Origin: Meandrina meandrites
Lineage: Eukaryota > Cnidaria > Anthozoa > Scleractinia > Meandrinidae
Direction of reading: 5' to 3'
Assembly (NCBI GenBank): GCA_963693305.1
Contig: OY855905.1
Location: forward strand, 19,377,937-19,441,936
DNA length: 64,000 bases
Under the pieces are notes generated by a model, which was given only the letters and a program-made list of their open reading frames with translations, was not told the origin of the DNA and did not search any database. Position numbers and translations under genes: made by a program. This document shows, in pieces, positions 47,701-58,320 of this stretch (positions within the stretch are counted from its first letter, which is position 1; every line of letters begins with the position of its first letter).

Positions 47701-48481
47701 TGATCGATCTTAGTTCATTTTGTAGAGAAAATTGTCTACATGTACAGAATGATATTGGCCTCTACTGACACGGTGTACTACATATGTATATTTGCCTACT
47801 ATTTTAAGCAAACCACTGAGACGTACTACAAATTGAACAATGAAAACTACTCGGAAAATAACAAAGGGGTCACTTTAATATGCATGAATATTAAAAAAAA
47901 AAACAAATTGGTCATGTTTAGTACATTGATCATAAAAATCTAATGAACTGACTCTTCGCACGATAGGTAACAGACAGATGAGACTTACAGTTTTCTAATC
48001 CTTGTCAGATTTTTCCCTTTGAAAGCATTGTTTGCGATGGTTTCTATCTCATTATTTGACAGATCTCTGCAAGGGAGGCACAAAAGCAACACACATCGAA
48101 TATTCTGTATCAACTCAAAGATGAAAATTATTCTACAACTTACACGGGTATGCCTCATTAAACTAGTAGACGCTTTGAGCACAATTCCTAACAAGGTTAA
48201 TACAAGATATCAAGTAAAGAAAAAGATAAAAGATTTAATTTACCAAGTGCATGCATACACTTAGCTTACACATTTTGACTTTCTACTCACAGTTCAAACG
48301 TGTTAGCTGGAAGATCATTAGGGTCTATTGGCGACTTGAATCCCTTGTTCGCACAGTTCACTGAAAATCCATTTGCTTTGTCTTCACACCCACATTCTGG
48401 CGGGCAGTTTAATGAAGGGCCGATTCCACATCCAGACCACAACAGAAACACAAAGATGGGATTTGTGAAAGCTGTTTTCAT
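26293..48481 (-). CDS. ADGRA: Adhesion G protein-coupled receptor, ADGRA (GPR124/GPR125) type
   Basis: Nineteen exons (minus): 48291-48481, 47989-48066, 47197-47268, 44345-44416, 43846-43917, 42581-42658, 40095-40264, 38970-39544, 38360-38509, 37523-37617, 35368-35584, 34683-34860, 34010-34068, 33412-33457, 32414-32529, 31892-32037, 31097-31362, 30301-30367, 26293-28849. They join to 5205 nt (1734 residues) with every phase matching. Domain order is signal peptide, LRRNT, LRRs, LRRCT, Ig, hormone-receptor domain, GAIN, GPS, seven membrane helices, and tail with a C-terminal ETSV. That order is diagnostic of ADGRA receptors, which act in Wnt and planar-polarity signalling and bind Dlg via a C-terminal ETTV in vertebrates (family knowledge). 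It is about 400 residues longer than human members, all in the tail. The ATG at 48481 is chosen because it begins a clear signal peptide. Confidence 0.93.
28850..30300. other. Receptor intron with hairpin element
   Basis: Intron between the TM4 exon (30301-30367) and the last exon. Apart from the hairpin at 29098-29226, nothing coding was recognised. Confidence 0.6.
29098..29226. repeat. Hairpin element with AATTAACAATTATTCCAT ends
   Basis: Left arm AATTAACAATTATTCCAT, then TTGGATACGAG, a GCGCGAAGCGC centre, and inverted copies of each on the right, ending AATTGTTTTATTAAATT. It resembles a MITE of the same style as 1836-1975. Confidence 0.7.
30301..32037 (-). CDS. ADGRA: TM1-TM4 exons of the receptor
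   Basis: Exon 31892-32037 encodes TM1 (LELIVFVGAGISMLLILATL). Exon 31097-31362 gives the first loop, TM2 (MLMNHCLALIVTIVLFVTG) and TM3 (GVLLHYFLLCSLLWIGCSAI). The short exon 30301-30367 gives TM4 (GIPLIICGITIAG) and part of loop 2. The Cys at the start of TM3 and the Cys of CWL in loop 2 can form the conserved disulphide. The 67-nt TM4 exon converts phase 1 to 2; without it the model is out of frame. Confidence 0.9.
31584..31600. repeat. Poly(G) tract
   Basis: Seventeen G in a row after a T-run, in a receptor intron. G-runs of this length are able to form quadruplex-type structures and are prone to length errors. Confidence 0.9.
32414..38509 (-). CDS. ADGRA: GAIN and GPS exons of the receptor
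   Basis: Exons 38360-38509 and 37523-37617 encode the helical GAIN-A part (LNEYLVDTISNIMDTEETLL). Exons 35368-35584, 34683-34860, 34010-34068, 33412-33457 and 32414-32529 encode the beta-rich GAIN-B part with VVSSSVMSAQFG, LSHPVILKF and the GPS (PIYWDHDGNSEFGRW, ITECSHLSGKDFF). The His-Leu/Ser triad of autoproteolysis is intact, so cleavage between L713 and S714 is possible and the tethered peptide would be SGKDFFAVMM. Real cleavage cannot be judged from sequence. Confidence 0.9.
32696..32883. mobile_element. Inverted-repeat element, first copy
   Basis: Ends TGTGGTTCCAAAAAATATCC and its inverted relative at 32857-32883. A second, partial copy lies at 39728-39817, and a weaker relative in the PCGF intron near 19835-19900. 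Found in a receptor intron. Confidence 0.75.
33888..33998. repeat. CATCAT/ACAACA microsatellite
   Basis: Mixed trinucleotide run of ATC and ACA units over about 110 bp in the intron just downstream of receptor exon 34010-34068. It opens spurious Ser/Thr- and Met-rich frames. Confidence 0.9.
35614..35766. repeat. 153-bp near-perfect hairpin element
   Basis: The left arm from TTATTGACCAAGC through a 22-base GAACTC..GGACC block is repeated inverted on the right with few mismatches, leaving a loop of about 10 bases. It lies immediately upstream (on the gene strand) of receptor exon 35368-35584. Confidence 0.85.
36458..36496. repeat. Perfect 18-bp stem with 3-base loop
   Basis: CATGGATAGTAAAAGGAC followed by TGG and the exact inverted copy. 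In a receptor intron. Confidence 0.85.
36721..36756. repeat. Perfect 17-bp palindrome arm pair
   Basis: CCGAGCGGTCAAGATGG, two bases, then the exact inverted copy. A further partial copy (ATCTTGACCGCTC) follows at about 36786-36798. It shares the GGTCAAGATGG word with the hairpin at 35614-35766, so the two may be related. Confidence 0.8.
38970..39544 (-). CDS. ADGRA: Ig and hormone-receptor domain exon of the receptor
   Basis: One 575-nt exon. An Ig-like domain has the first Cys (VFVCNSSW), the core Trp (ITWYKNN) and the DSGFYSCNV motif. A hormone-receptor domain follows with FCRAAS, TAAGGFAFLPCP, ARRNCSLEGVW and QPC. This Ig plus hormone-receptor pair between LRRs and GAIN is what distinguishes ADGRA from other adhesion receptors. 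Confidence 0.92.
39728..39817. mobile_element. Partial second copy of the 32696-32883 element
   Basis: Ends TGGAACCACACA and contains the AAAGAACCATCCTTGGG block of the first copy in opposite orientation. The other end is missing. Confidence 0.65.
40095..48481 (-). CDS. ADGRA: Signal peptide, LRRNT, LRRs and LRRCT of the receptor
   Basis: Exon 48291-48481 gives the signal peptide and the LRRNT cap (CPPECGCEDKANGFSVNC). Five repeat exons (47989-48066, 47197-47268, 44345-44416, 43846-43917, 42581-42658) are 72 or 78 nt, all phase 2 to 2, each one LRR with the DLSxNxL core. Exon 40095-40264 gives the LRRCT cap (NPLICDCNLKWMVKWIAANG ... RCERP). Symmetric 72-nt repeat exons are typical of LRR duplication. 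The caps are complete, so no LRR exon seems lost at the ends. Confidence 0.92.
41548..42007 (-). CDS. Possible alternative terminal exon of the receptor gene
   Basis: A 153-codon minus-strand open frame inside the intron between the last LRR exon and the LRRCT exon. It follows a plausible acceptor (TTCATTTTTCAAG) in the phase (2) needed after exon 42581-42658, ends at a stop, and has AATAAA about 150 bases on (41392-41397). The product is Lys-rich and mostly helical with no family I recognise. If spliced it would yield a secreted LRR protein without Ig, GAIN or membrane helices. It may instead be a mobile-element relic. It shares a 27-bp identical word with the LRRCT exon border. Confidence 0.3.
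43979..44062 (+). repeat. tRNA(Leu/Ser)-like SINE head
   Basis: Has TAGCCGAGTGG (A box, leucine/serine style) and GGGCTCAAACC (B-box-like) separated by about 60 bases. Stems are not convincing, so this is taken as a tRNA-derived repeat in a receptor intron. Confidence 0.4.
45091..46278. mobile_element. Candidate DNA element with CAGGGTTCTCC ends
   Basis: An 11-bp inverted end pair (CAGGGTTCTCC at 45091, GGAGAACCCTG at 46268-46278) bounds 1188 bp containing short plus-strand frames with no family signature. Another CAGGGTTCTCCC lies just outside at about 45015. No exact target duplication, so the boundaries are tentative. In the intron between receptor exons 44345-44416 and 47197-47268. Confidence 0.35.
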
Positions 48482-49036
48482 TACGGCGCGGCGTGAAAGA
48501 GCTTCGCCGTTTAGGTAACTGATGAACGAAGAACGCACGACCCTTCAACCAACATAAATGAAGTACTTCAATTCACTCGTGTTATAACGTTTCCAGCATA
48601 ATATAGCAGGATTCCTAGCGCTAGAAACTTGTAAACATCCTTACATGCTTGACTTACTTGAGCGCCGTCTCGTAGTACAATCAGGAAAGCCACTCATTTG
48701 CATTTTCAATCAAGGGTTTAATGACAAAATAGTTCTCAGGGGGTACCCATTGAAATATTTCGTGTGCTCTGTATGTGACTTTAAATTCACTCCAGGCGTA
48801 AAATTGAAAAGAAATGAGTCAATGTTGTAATAAAAAGCTTAAAAATAAATACACTAATAGGCTAAACGAATCCAAAACACTGTGCGATTTTGTTTTTCAA
48901 ACACCGATACCATAGGAATTGTACACCTACCCGGAAGGGTAGCAAATTGTCAATAAATGGTTCAATGGCCCGCCTGGGAGGGGAAGGGATTTTTTTTGCA
49001 GCAGCAGCGTCTTCCTCACGTGGGTCGGATTCCAAG
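48482..49036. promoter_or_regulatory. Shared divergent promoter region of the receptor and QDPR
   Basis: The receptor start codon (48481, minus) and the QDPR start codon (49037, plus) are head to head 555 bases apart. No TATA box or named factor site was identified with confidence. The end nearest QDPR is GC-richer. Confidence 0.5.
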
Positions 49037-52000
49037 ATGGCAGCAGCTAGAGTTTTGGTTTATGGCGGGAAAGGAGCTCTCGGAGCGACCTGTGTGTCCT
49101 ATTTCAAGTCCAAAGATTGGGTAAGCAGAATCTAATAATTCTTGATCTTACACATGACCATTTTTTGGAAATACCCAAAAGAACGCTCTAAATTTGTGCG
49201 TCACTCATTTTCGATCAGGCCTTTGCTGATAAAAGCTTTTGTGTAGTTTATGAGTTTTTTAAACGAAGGGAATTCAATAAACTCAAAGTAAATTCTAATC
49301 CGCATATTGAAAGTAAGAGCTTCCCTTTTTGGCTATTGTCTGAAACCGTTTACGGTAACTTTTTCGTTATATAAACTAGAAGCTTTTATTATAAGCTTGT
49401 ATTGCGAATGACGTTACATGAGAGAGACAGAAATAATTTTTCGTTATCACGAGTGCCAGATAAAAGTTAAGCTTCAAATTTAAGGAAAGCATATGAAAAA
49501 GCTTATCCATGGTCCGAATATTAGGAATAATTTTGATTAATATCCTTTCAGTTATTTTTTGAGCCTTTGAATCTTATTCCCCTGCAGCCTGAGCTGTAAT
49601 GAAATATCAGATTTCTTGCTTAGATTTCCCCCCTTCTTTAACCCCCAATTCAGTGGAGTCTTTTGAATTCATCCTTCCTCTATCCTTTATTTTTTTATAA
49701 CTCTTCAATGGTTCCTATGCTGGTCTGAAGATTCCATGCAATTTGCCTCTTGGGTTGATGAATGGTCCTTTACATACTGCATGTTACAAAATTTTTAGCT
49801 GAACTATTGGTGGTTTTCACTGTCACGCAATAAAAATATAAAAGCGAAACTATTCAATGACAGAAGCCATGAACTTCAGATATTCTAGAAGATAAATAGA
49901 TAAACAATTTTTCCAACTCCCAGGTCTGTGCAGTGCACCATTTCCAAGTTATTTGCCAAAACGTTCCATGTAAATTTATAAATTTATAATTATTAATAAA
50001 GCTCAGTAGGCAGATGCCGTATTTGTGTTCTTCCGAGAGGCTCAAATATGGCATCTGCATACTTTGTCACGACACTCAACTTGATATCACATAGGGCGTA
50101 GAACTCAAAATGCTCTGTTTTAAAAACGAAGGGTACAACCAAGCTGGAAATTTGCAAAAAAGATATATTATTTTTGTTCATCTTACACCTAGTGACATCA
50201 AAAGTTTAGCAGGCCTATTGAATTTTGATTTCAGAATTTTATGACTTAACATGAAAACCAAGAATAGGGGTCTTGCCGTCTCGAATTTTTCTAGAATGCC
50301 TTCTTGGAGTCTCAATTTCCTTTTAAAGGCTAAGAAAGTCTTGGGCTCACAGAAAAGACATCAGTCTCGCTGTCTTGCAAAGTCTCAAATTTACCATTCG
50401 AAACCCTTTGCCTCTGTTGGTATTCCCCAACATGTAGATCTCCAGTGGTTGATATAGGCACCAACTCCAGGGATGAGCCAGTGTTATGTGCATAGAGTCG
50501 GGTAGCAGCTCTCAAAAGGTTTCATGAATGGCTCACTACACTTTGAGAGAGCAATAGAGCAAACAACAGGAACAATCCTCCTAGCTGCTTGAACAATAGC
50601 AACTGCACATTAAAGGACCAGTAGAATTACAAGCTTACAAGAGCTGCTACACTACTGGGCACTAAGGCGCTTTGCTCTTCTCCACCAGTCCACCAACATT
50701 TAAGAACAGTTCCTTTTCAATCATCCCTGATTTTCGATTGGTTCTGCTTTAATTTTCAGTGGGTAGCATCAGTTGACTTGTTTCCTAATGAAGATGCACA
50801 TGCCAATGTTGTTGTAACCAAGACAGACTCCTGGACTGAACAAAATGAAGAGGTAAGTATGCAGCAAAAAGCACACAGAGACAAGCTGAGTTGTAGTTGC
50901 CAAGATATCTTCCATCTGTAATCAGGATCCGAGATATCATCCACCCTCCCGCTAGTACCTTTTTTGTGTGTTGCAATAAAAAAAAGAAGCAGGAATTTCA
51001 TTACTGTTAACATGCATGGATTAACGCAAATAAAAACCATACCTGAAACAATTGTTTTTCCTTCCCTTTTAACCCTCCCCTCTCAAAGTGTAATTTTTGA
51101 TGAAACTCAAGCATTAAAAGGCTACTTAATTACAATATTTGATTTCAAATTCATTTAAGAACCACCTATTTTCAGCGTAGTTTTTTTTTTTTTTAAATAA
51201 TCATCATTTCCCTGAAGAAATGATCCCCAATTACAGGAAATGTGCAGTATCCTTTTCATTGTAGATCCAACCTAAGGTTGAGGAGCTCCTTGATGGTAAC
51301 AAATTTGATGCAATTATATGTGTTGCTGGAGGATGGGCCGGTGGAAGTGCCAAAAGCAAAGGTAGGTTTATGGTTAACTGCATCTGGGTGTAAGTCAACT
51401 GGTAAGTTTTATGCTGTTCGGATACTTTGCTGTAGGATGTCAAAGAAACAGAAGCACCAAGTGGGTGACCTAACAGTTATTGCGCCTTTCAATAACATGG
51501 GAACTCTAAAGTTCAAAGCCCAAATTACAATTTGGTTTTTTTCTGCCGTCAATCAAAATTATGGTGAAGCCAATGAACCTTGTAAAACAGAAGCAAACAA
51601 AATGTATTGAAAACTATCAATCACAACCCACGGACATGACCTTTAGACCGGCTGAAGTGAACTTGTGTTTCCCAAGAGATCCACTTACTAGATGATTGAG
51701 GCAGTGAAAAAGATAAACCATTGGTTGAGGTTTGAATTTCAGAGTTCCCATGTTATCGAAAACCACAATAAAACAAAAGAACTACAATTAAGAGTTTCCC
51801 AACTGTGTGTATTGTATTTCTTACACCGTATTTCTTTTATTCATCAGCTGTTGTTAAGAATGCCGACTTGATGTTCAAACAGAGTGTGTGGACTTCCCTT
51901 ATTGCTGCCAGTATTGCATCCAAACACTTGAAAGAGTATGTATTACTATATTTTTAAAAAATATAATCATGTAAAGTTGAAGCACTATACAATGGCCATC

Positions 52001-55000
52001 CTGGGGATACCACCTTACTGTATTCAAGGATAGTAGTAAATAATATTCCTAGTCATGTTATCATGTGGAAACCATGAAGTGCTAGCCTGCATGAGAAAGA
52101 CAAAGTAGCCTAACAGTCTGGGTTCAAGCCTGGACTGGGTTCATTGTGTTGTGTTCTTGAACAGCACACTTTGCTTTCATTGCACCTCTCACCACCCAGG
52201 TGTGTGAATGGGTTATGGGAGGGGTGGGGGCGGGGGGTAACCCTGCAATGGACTAGATGGACTAGCTTACCATCCAGGGGTAGAATAAAAATACTCCTAC
52301 CCACTTCGTTCTGTCGAAACTTGGACAAAACTGTTTAAACACTTAGCAGATGAGGGAGGGAGGGGGATGAAGTTGGGAGGACATTAATTTTGTGAAAAAT
52401 ATGTGAAAATCGTATGTTTCAACTAATTTTGTCCAAGATTGTAGGATCAAGTACAGACTTTACCTGTATGAGCTCCCGAATCAGTTGTAAAGAAGATGAC
52501 AAAATTTTATCAGTGCTCTCTTGTTTTTTTTTTGTGTGTTAGGAATGGTTTGTTGACACTAACTGGTGCCCAGCCCTCTCTGGGTGGTACACCAGGTAAG
52601 GCTATTGGTTTTTATGAATATTTATAACCCTGGCTACATTCCAAATTGAAATCTATCTGCAGTGTTCTCCAAATCAGGTGATAAGTAATAGTTATTGGAC
52701 TGGGTGGAGTACAATTCAGTGAGTAATTGCGCTAGTAATTTCAAATCGGCCGAGCACGCAGGGTAAGGCCGATTTGAAATTACAAGCGTTCATGATTACT
52801 CTCTGAATTGTATGAGACGAGCTCCAATTACTAATTGATCATATCAATAACAAAATTTGAAGTTAGGAAGTCTTTGAGAACCTCTTTTATGTGAAAAAAG
52901 TCAAAGATATGTTCAATCAGTTTTACAAACAGTAGGACAACAGCAAGAAAGAACCCATTAAAGTGCATGTCATTGACATGCGAATGGCATAGGTATCCAA
53001 TTACAAGAAGTTGTAATTGAATACCTGTAATTGGACACCCACATGATTGTGCACCAATTACGCGACAAATAGGCGCATGCAGAACCAATCAAAATCAAGA
53101 ATTTTGTTATAGATATGATTACTGGTAAAATTAACTGCTTGCAGCCCAGCACTCTTTACTGCCTAAACAACCTAGAGATGTTGAAAATTTAACAGGTTAT
53201 TAACAAAGAAATGACACTCATACCACCAATGTAGTCATGTAAAAAATTATAAGAATAGGCAACAAATAAACAGCAAAAAATGCCATGCTCATTTATAACT
53301 TTGTGCCAGTAATCAATTCCCAATCTGTGAGTGCTGATACCTTTTGAAGAAAGAGCTAGTTTTAGTGGGCTTTGTCTGCAAGTGCACAACTGTTGTTACA
53401 TGGTTTCCATGATGAAGCAGCAATAATCGCTGCTGTTTTCTCATTTTGTCATATCTGTCCTTTTATAATGAAATGTTTCAGTTTTCGTGAACATGTATAA
53501 AAATGTGTAGTTGATTGCCAAGTTTGACCATACAGCTCATATGTGTGGCGAAAGCCTTGGTTTAGTTTTACCTAAAAATATAAAAAATATAAGGAATACA
53601 TAGTTAAGTAATTTTGTATGATATTTTTTTTTACAGGAATGTTGGGTTATGGTATGGCCAAGGCTGCTGTTCATCAGTTAGTGAAAGGACTTGCAGCAGA
53701 GAATGGAGGTCTTTCAAGTGCTGCATCTGTTCTGGCTATTTTACCGTAAGTTTCAAGTATGCAGTAGATCCAAGCAGGGATATAGTTGCAGGAGACAGGG
53801 CCTGCGCAGCAAGATTTTGAGTGGGGGGCTCAAGTGTGAGCCAGATTTGTTTTTTTTTTTCGGGGGGGGGGGGGGGGGGGGAAGGGGAGCGGAGGCATGC
53901 TACCCTGGGAAAATTAGGGTTTTAGTTACTCTCAGATATCGGAAGGTGGATTTAAAATGAACAAACAGTATGTTGAAGTGCAATGTTTTTACAACTTGTA
54001 ACATTAACTGTCCACAAACAACAATGGTGCTAACGTACCAGGATCTAAAAGAGATTATTGCAATTTATTTGCACTGGCCTTCAAGCTGGCATTATTTAGA
54101 TTTGCTACACCACGCAGTTGAGCCCCAAAAAGGACGGAATGGCTGTCCGCGATTGTAACCCGACTTTGTCGTTCTGGTCGTGTTGGTGTCTTGCAAAGTT
54201 ACTTTTTCACATAGTACTTATCGGCCTTACTATATTATTGTAATGCTTTTACAGTATAAGCATACTAAACATTTAGAACCAGACCTATAGATTTACTATC
54301 AAATCCTGCTTGAAGCAATATAATTTACTCCAAATCAGTACTACTGCCATTAGCATTTACCAACCAGGAATCTGACGATTTTTTCTATACTTCAGCTTAA
54401 TGTTGTAAACGGTATTTCTCTTTCTGTTATTGCTACAATCTGCAAATTCGTTAGTGATATGAAAAACCATTCTTCACGACTGTTTATCATTGTGAAGTTA
54501 CTAAATCTCTCTTGCGTCATTGTTGGGCAAAATGTTTATTATTTGGGCAGTGGAAACTGAATGATCACCAGATGCACTCGATACATGATTAACCAATATG
54601 GAACTCAAAAACAAAATTTATCACCAGCTTCTGGAAAGGCGTTCAAATGAAATACTTTTAGTAATTGTTCATTCAATAATAATAATAATATTTTTTCCCT
54701 CTATTTCTTTCTTCACTTGCCTATTTACTTAAGTTCTATTTTTTTTTCTTTTTACTGTAAAAAAGTTGGGGGAGCTAACTTTAGCCCCCCAGCCCCTCCC
54801 TCTGCACCGGCCCTGGGAGAATCTCACAATATCTTAAGCACTCAAAGAAAAGTTCCAGACAGCCTATTGAAAAATATTGTACATTAGCAATGTTAAATCC
54901 CACCTCTGTGGACACCCTCTTATTATGGACATATCTGTCATCTCAGTTGATCTGGTCTTCTGCAAACAAAGTCCAAAAATGGCCAACAAGTCTGTGAAAT

Positions 55001-56893
55001 CAGATAGGGGATGTTGTCTTAAGTACCACCAAATTTTCAGAACAAATCCTTGACAGTCAGTAGGGAATTAAAAGGGATGGATAGCTTTCCAGCATGGCAG
55101 AATCATGCCTTCCTGGGAGGCATGGACTATTGACCAATGTATAACAGACTTCTAAAGCTCTGGCCACTTTTGTTTTATATTCACTACAGTATGACTTTAG
55201 ACACACCTGGTAACAGAAAGGGTATGCCTAATGCTGATTTTTCACAGTGGACACCCCTGGAGTATGTTGCAAAGTAAGTAGAGGCCAGGGCGTTTATTTC
55301 AAATTTCATTTGTTCCCTCATCAATCTCCTTGACTAAGCAGCTTTAACTTAAATAACTTCAAAGATGAGGTGATTAATGTTATTAATATTCTTTTCAAGT
55401 GAGTGGCGAAGCCGCGAGTAACCCGTTTCTCGTTGCTCGCGAGAACGCTTCGCTCGCCGTAACTCGCGCGATGCTCCCGAAGGGAGCCTCCTCGCAGGCT
55501 AGCATAATAGCGAGTGGCAAGACTCGGACAAACAAACCGGAATGGTTGACGATTTTCCTAAACCACTTTCAAAAACCGCCGGTCTTCCTTAAACACTTTT
55601 TTGAAACGAACACTTGCCTAGATTCCTTCTATTTCTCTCAGAACAAGCTGATGTTGTCTGGTCTTGTCTATAAAGCCCTGGCCAAACGCTCGCAACATTT
55701 CAACCCAAAATATCGCAATATTGTTGGGTCATGTTGTGAGATGTTGTGAAGGAGCTGGCCAGACGCACGCAATATTTCAACGCAACATTGTTGGGCACAA
55801 CATGTCGCATACGTTTGGCCACCCTTTTGAAATATTTAACCGCTTTGAAATAGCTAACCGAACTAGTGCCCATGCTTCGGCGCAACAATGTTGTAGGAAC
55901 CATGACCAAACGAGAACAACAACATGCAACATCCAAAATGTTGCGAGAAAAATTTGACCATTTTCAAACTTGAGCCAGCAACCGCACGCAACATGTTGCA
56001 ACAGGGTGGCCAAACAAGTGCAACATGTTGTGCCCAACAATGTTGCGATATGTTGAATTGTTGCGAGCGTTTGGCCGGGGCTTAATCACTTGCATTCTAT
56101 TTTTAAACCTCGCGCGCTTCGCTATTTACATTTCTGAATTGATGCTTTTAAGGAGGGCTCATAATTTACTTTAATTGCATGAATGTAGAGAATGTTTAAG
56201 GCATGTAGCTCATTAATACACGACATGTCAAGGAAGGTTGAAAGATGTATTGAACTTAAAATTATATACCAAGCACAAAACAGGAAAACACTTCTCCTTT
56301 TTTGCGGCTATTACGCTTGAATATCGTAAAATTACATCAAACCTTCAGTCTTACGGTTAAAACCTATTCAACCTCGGTTAGAGATAGTTGTGAAACGAGG
56401 ACACATTGTTGCGGACAGATTGTTGCTCATGATGTTTCTTGGGTGGGCAAACGAGCGGGACACAAAACATTTGTTTTGTGTCCGTGCCGCGCAAACGGGG
56501 AAACATTTGTTGCGGATACAAAATGTTTCTGACAAAAATCAGAAACATTTTTTGTGTCTCGGACACAAAGTCTGTGTCCGCAACAAATATTGCGCGCACG
56601 GGCAAACGGGGAAACATTTGTCTCCTCAACAATGTGTCCTCGTTTGCCACCACCTTTAGTATCAAAGCGGCGAGAAAACTGTAGTGAAGAATAACTTGCA
56701 AGCTGCAAGTAATTTGCACAAGAACAATAATCTATATTAAAGCGTCACACGGATTAATCTTTCCCTTTTGCTTCACAGCTTGTTATTTGAATGGGCCCAA
56801 GGTAGTAAAGTTCCACAAAGAGGAAGCCTGGTTAAACTTAACACGAAAGATGGAAACTCTTCATACGAAATTCACACCAGTGAACTTCTTTGA
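49037..56893 (+). CDS. QDPR: Dihydropteridine reductase
   Basis: Eight exons: 49037-49120, 50760-50852, 51265-51361, 51848-51935, 52543-52595, 53637-53745, 55190-55273, 56779-56893, giving 723 nt and 240 residues (human about 244) with all phases matching. The enzyme uses NADH to reduce quinonoid dihydrobiopterin to tetrahydrobiopterin, the cofactor of aromatic amino acid hydroxylases, in the cytosol. Seen: the nucleotide-binding loop YGGKGALG (residues 9-16), [15 protein letters not shown], the catalytic Tyr-x3-Lys (YGMAK, 143-147), [15 protein letters not shown], and WTPLEYVAN. The short N-terminus ([11 protein letters not shown]) begins at the first ATG of the exon. The C-terminal exon is more diverged than the rest. 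The introns carry many mobile elements. Confidence 0.96.
50010..50058. repeat. Short hairpin in QDPR intron 1
   Basis: GCAGATGCCGTATTTG and its inverted copy with one mismatch flank a 17-base loop. Confidence 0.65.
52083..52330 (+). repeat. SINE-like sequence in QDPR intron 4
   Basis: GGGTTCAAGCCTGG (polymerase III B-box-like) is followed by TTGTGTTGTGTTCTTG, a block common to many tRNA-derived SINEs. No clear A box or flanking duplication was found. Confidence 0.45.
52677..52835. repeat. Inverted-repeat element around CGGCCGAG
   Basis: AGTAATTTCAAATCGGCC and GGCCGATTTGAAATTAC form the inner stem, with GTACAATTCAGTGAGTAAT and its inverted relative outside. In QDPR intron 5. Confidence 0.7.
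53862..53881. repeat. Poly(G) tract
   Basis: About 20 G in a row preceded by a T-run in QDPR intron 6. Length is probably unreliable in an assembly. Confidence 0.9.
55671..56084. mobile_element. 414-bp inverted-repeat element rich in CAACATGTTG
   Basis: Ends TAAAGCCCTGGCCAAACGCT and the inverted CGTTTGGCCGGGGCTTA. The inside repeats CAACATGTTG, GCAACATT and TGGCCAAAC words in both orientations, so many nested hairpins are possible. In the last QDPR intron. Confidence 0.85.
56393..56645. mobile_element. 253-bp inverted-repeat element with nested palindromes
   Basis: Exact 19-bp inverted ends (AAACGAGGACACATTGTTG). Inside are further palindromes (ACACAAAACATTTGTTTTGTGT, TCTGACAAAAATCAGA). It lies less than 150 bases from the last QDPR exon and has the same build as 55671-56084. 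Confidence 0.8.
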
Positions 56894-57931
56894 CTGCGCT
56901 AGAAAAACAAAAAACAAAACCGTTTTCACTGACATGATCAACTCCCGTAGATTCGTAAAACGAGGAAACACCGGCCAGTGATCTGAGAAAAAGGATTTAA
57001 CGTACAGAAAAAAAGCCTACTATAGGGAACATATTTTAGGAGTAATTGGTGTTTAAAACGAGAACCTTTTTACCGCTTGACTTTAAGAATGTTTCGTGGA
57101 ATAGGTTGATCTGACAATTGAGCTGTTAATGTATGGATTAGGACTCTTAACTTTATTTTACTGGTAAATAAAATAGTGTGCATTCTTCAAATTGATTCTT
57201 TGATACATAATTGTTACTTAGACCTGCTTATTCTCGCGGGAACTTAATCATGTGTTTGGCGACTGAACCAGTGATGTGTTCAGGAACTATGGTAAGAAAA
57301 GGATAGTGATTCGGAGAAAGAGAGGGTGAACCAGGAAGCTTAAGGCCTTTTTAGGCGATGACGTCAGTCTTCGCCTTATGTTGGCAGGCGATGGGGGTAT
57401 AATGTGATGATTACTCCATGAACAAAACCGAAGAGCACTGGGAACTAAGTACTTTGGCTGTTTACTTTCAGTTCGCCATCTTGACTGCCGTGAGTATGAA
57501 TCGTCTTTTGCAGCTTAGAGACTGATGGACTTTATCTGATGTTGGATAAATTCGAGCTCGCTTACATAAGTTTTTGATCGTTATACATGTACACAAAATT
57601 GACAAAGCATACCGATAGCTTGAATTTGAGAAGTGAACTGAGAAGGCCGTTTGTGCCGTAACGTTTGAGACAGCAGTTCCACGTGGCAAACCAATAGCAG
57701 TTTCTTGATTAGATTGCAATTGAAAAGGTGGGCTACCTGAAATTTTTGTTTGCTTTAGCGTGCATTGTTATCAATTAATGAGGCTTATGGTTTTTTTTCT
57801 TTCTTTCCTTCGTGACTCGTTATCTTGAGTTGTGGCGAGTGAGAATTCTCTCAGTTGCAACTTCTGCTTATAGCATCGGCAAAGTGCGTTTGATTTCTGC
57901 CGTTTAACGGAGGTTTCGCGCCTGTAGTAAA
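56894..57931. other. QDPR 3' region and intergenic DNA
   Basis: The QDPR poly(A) signal AATAAA is at 57167-57172, about 275 bases past the stop. The remainder to the LINE at 57932 shows no recognisable gene. Confidence 0.5.
57167..57172 (+). other. QDPR: QDPR poly(A) signal
   Basis: AATAAA, about 275 bases past the QDPR stop codon. Confidence 0.55.
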
Positions 57932-58320
57932 TTTTTTTTTTTTTTTTTTCAGTTTTCCATATCTTTATTCAAACAAAATCACAATACACTTAAAGAAATA
58001 GAAATAAGTAAATAAACAAACTTAGATAAATAGATAAATAGATAACGAATAGCATTACTTACAATAATAATTTTTTTAAAATTCCGTCTTGAACTTACAA
58101 TGTACTTACAAATATGAATGAATAATTCTGTATACTAAACTGTGTATCGTTGACTGTATTAGTTTATTCTACTACTAGGAGAAGACAAAAAAAAAAAAGC
58201 GAAAGAGAAAATAAGACAACAAGTAAAAGAGTTTATAAGGGAAAAAAAAAGGCAAACAAAAATAATAAAAAAGACGAGCAAATAGTGGCACAACCTCTGG
58301 GGCGAATATTTGAGGGGAGC

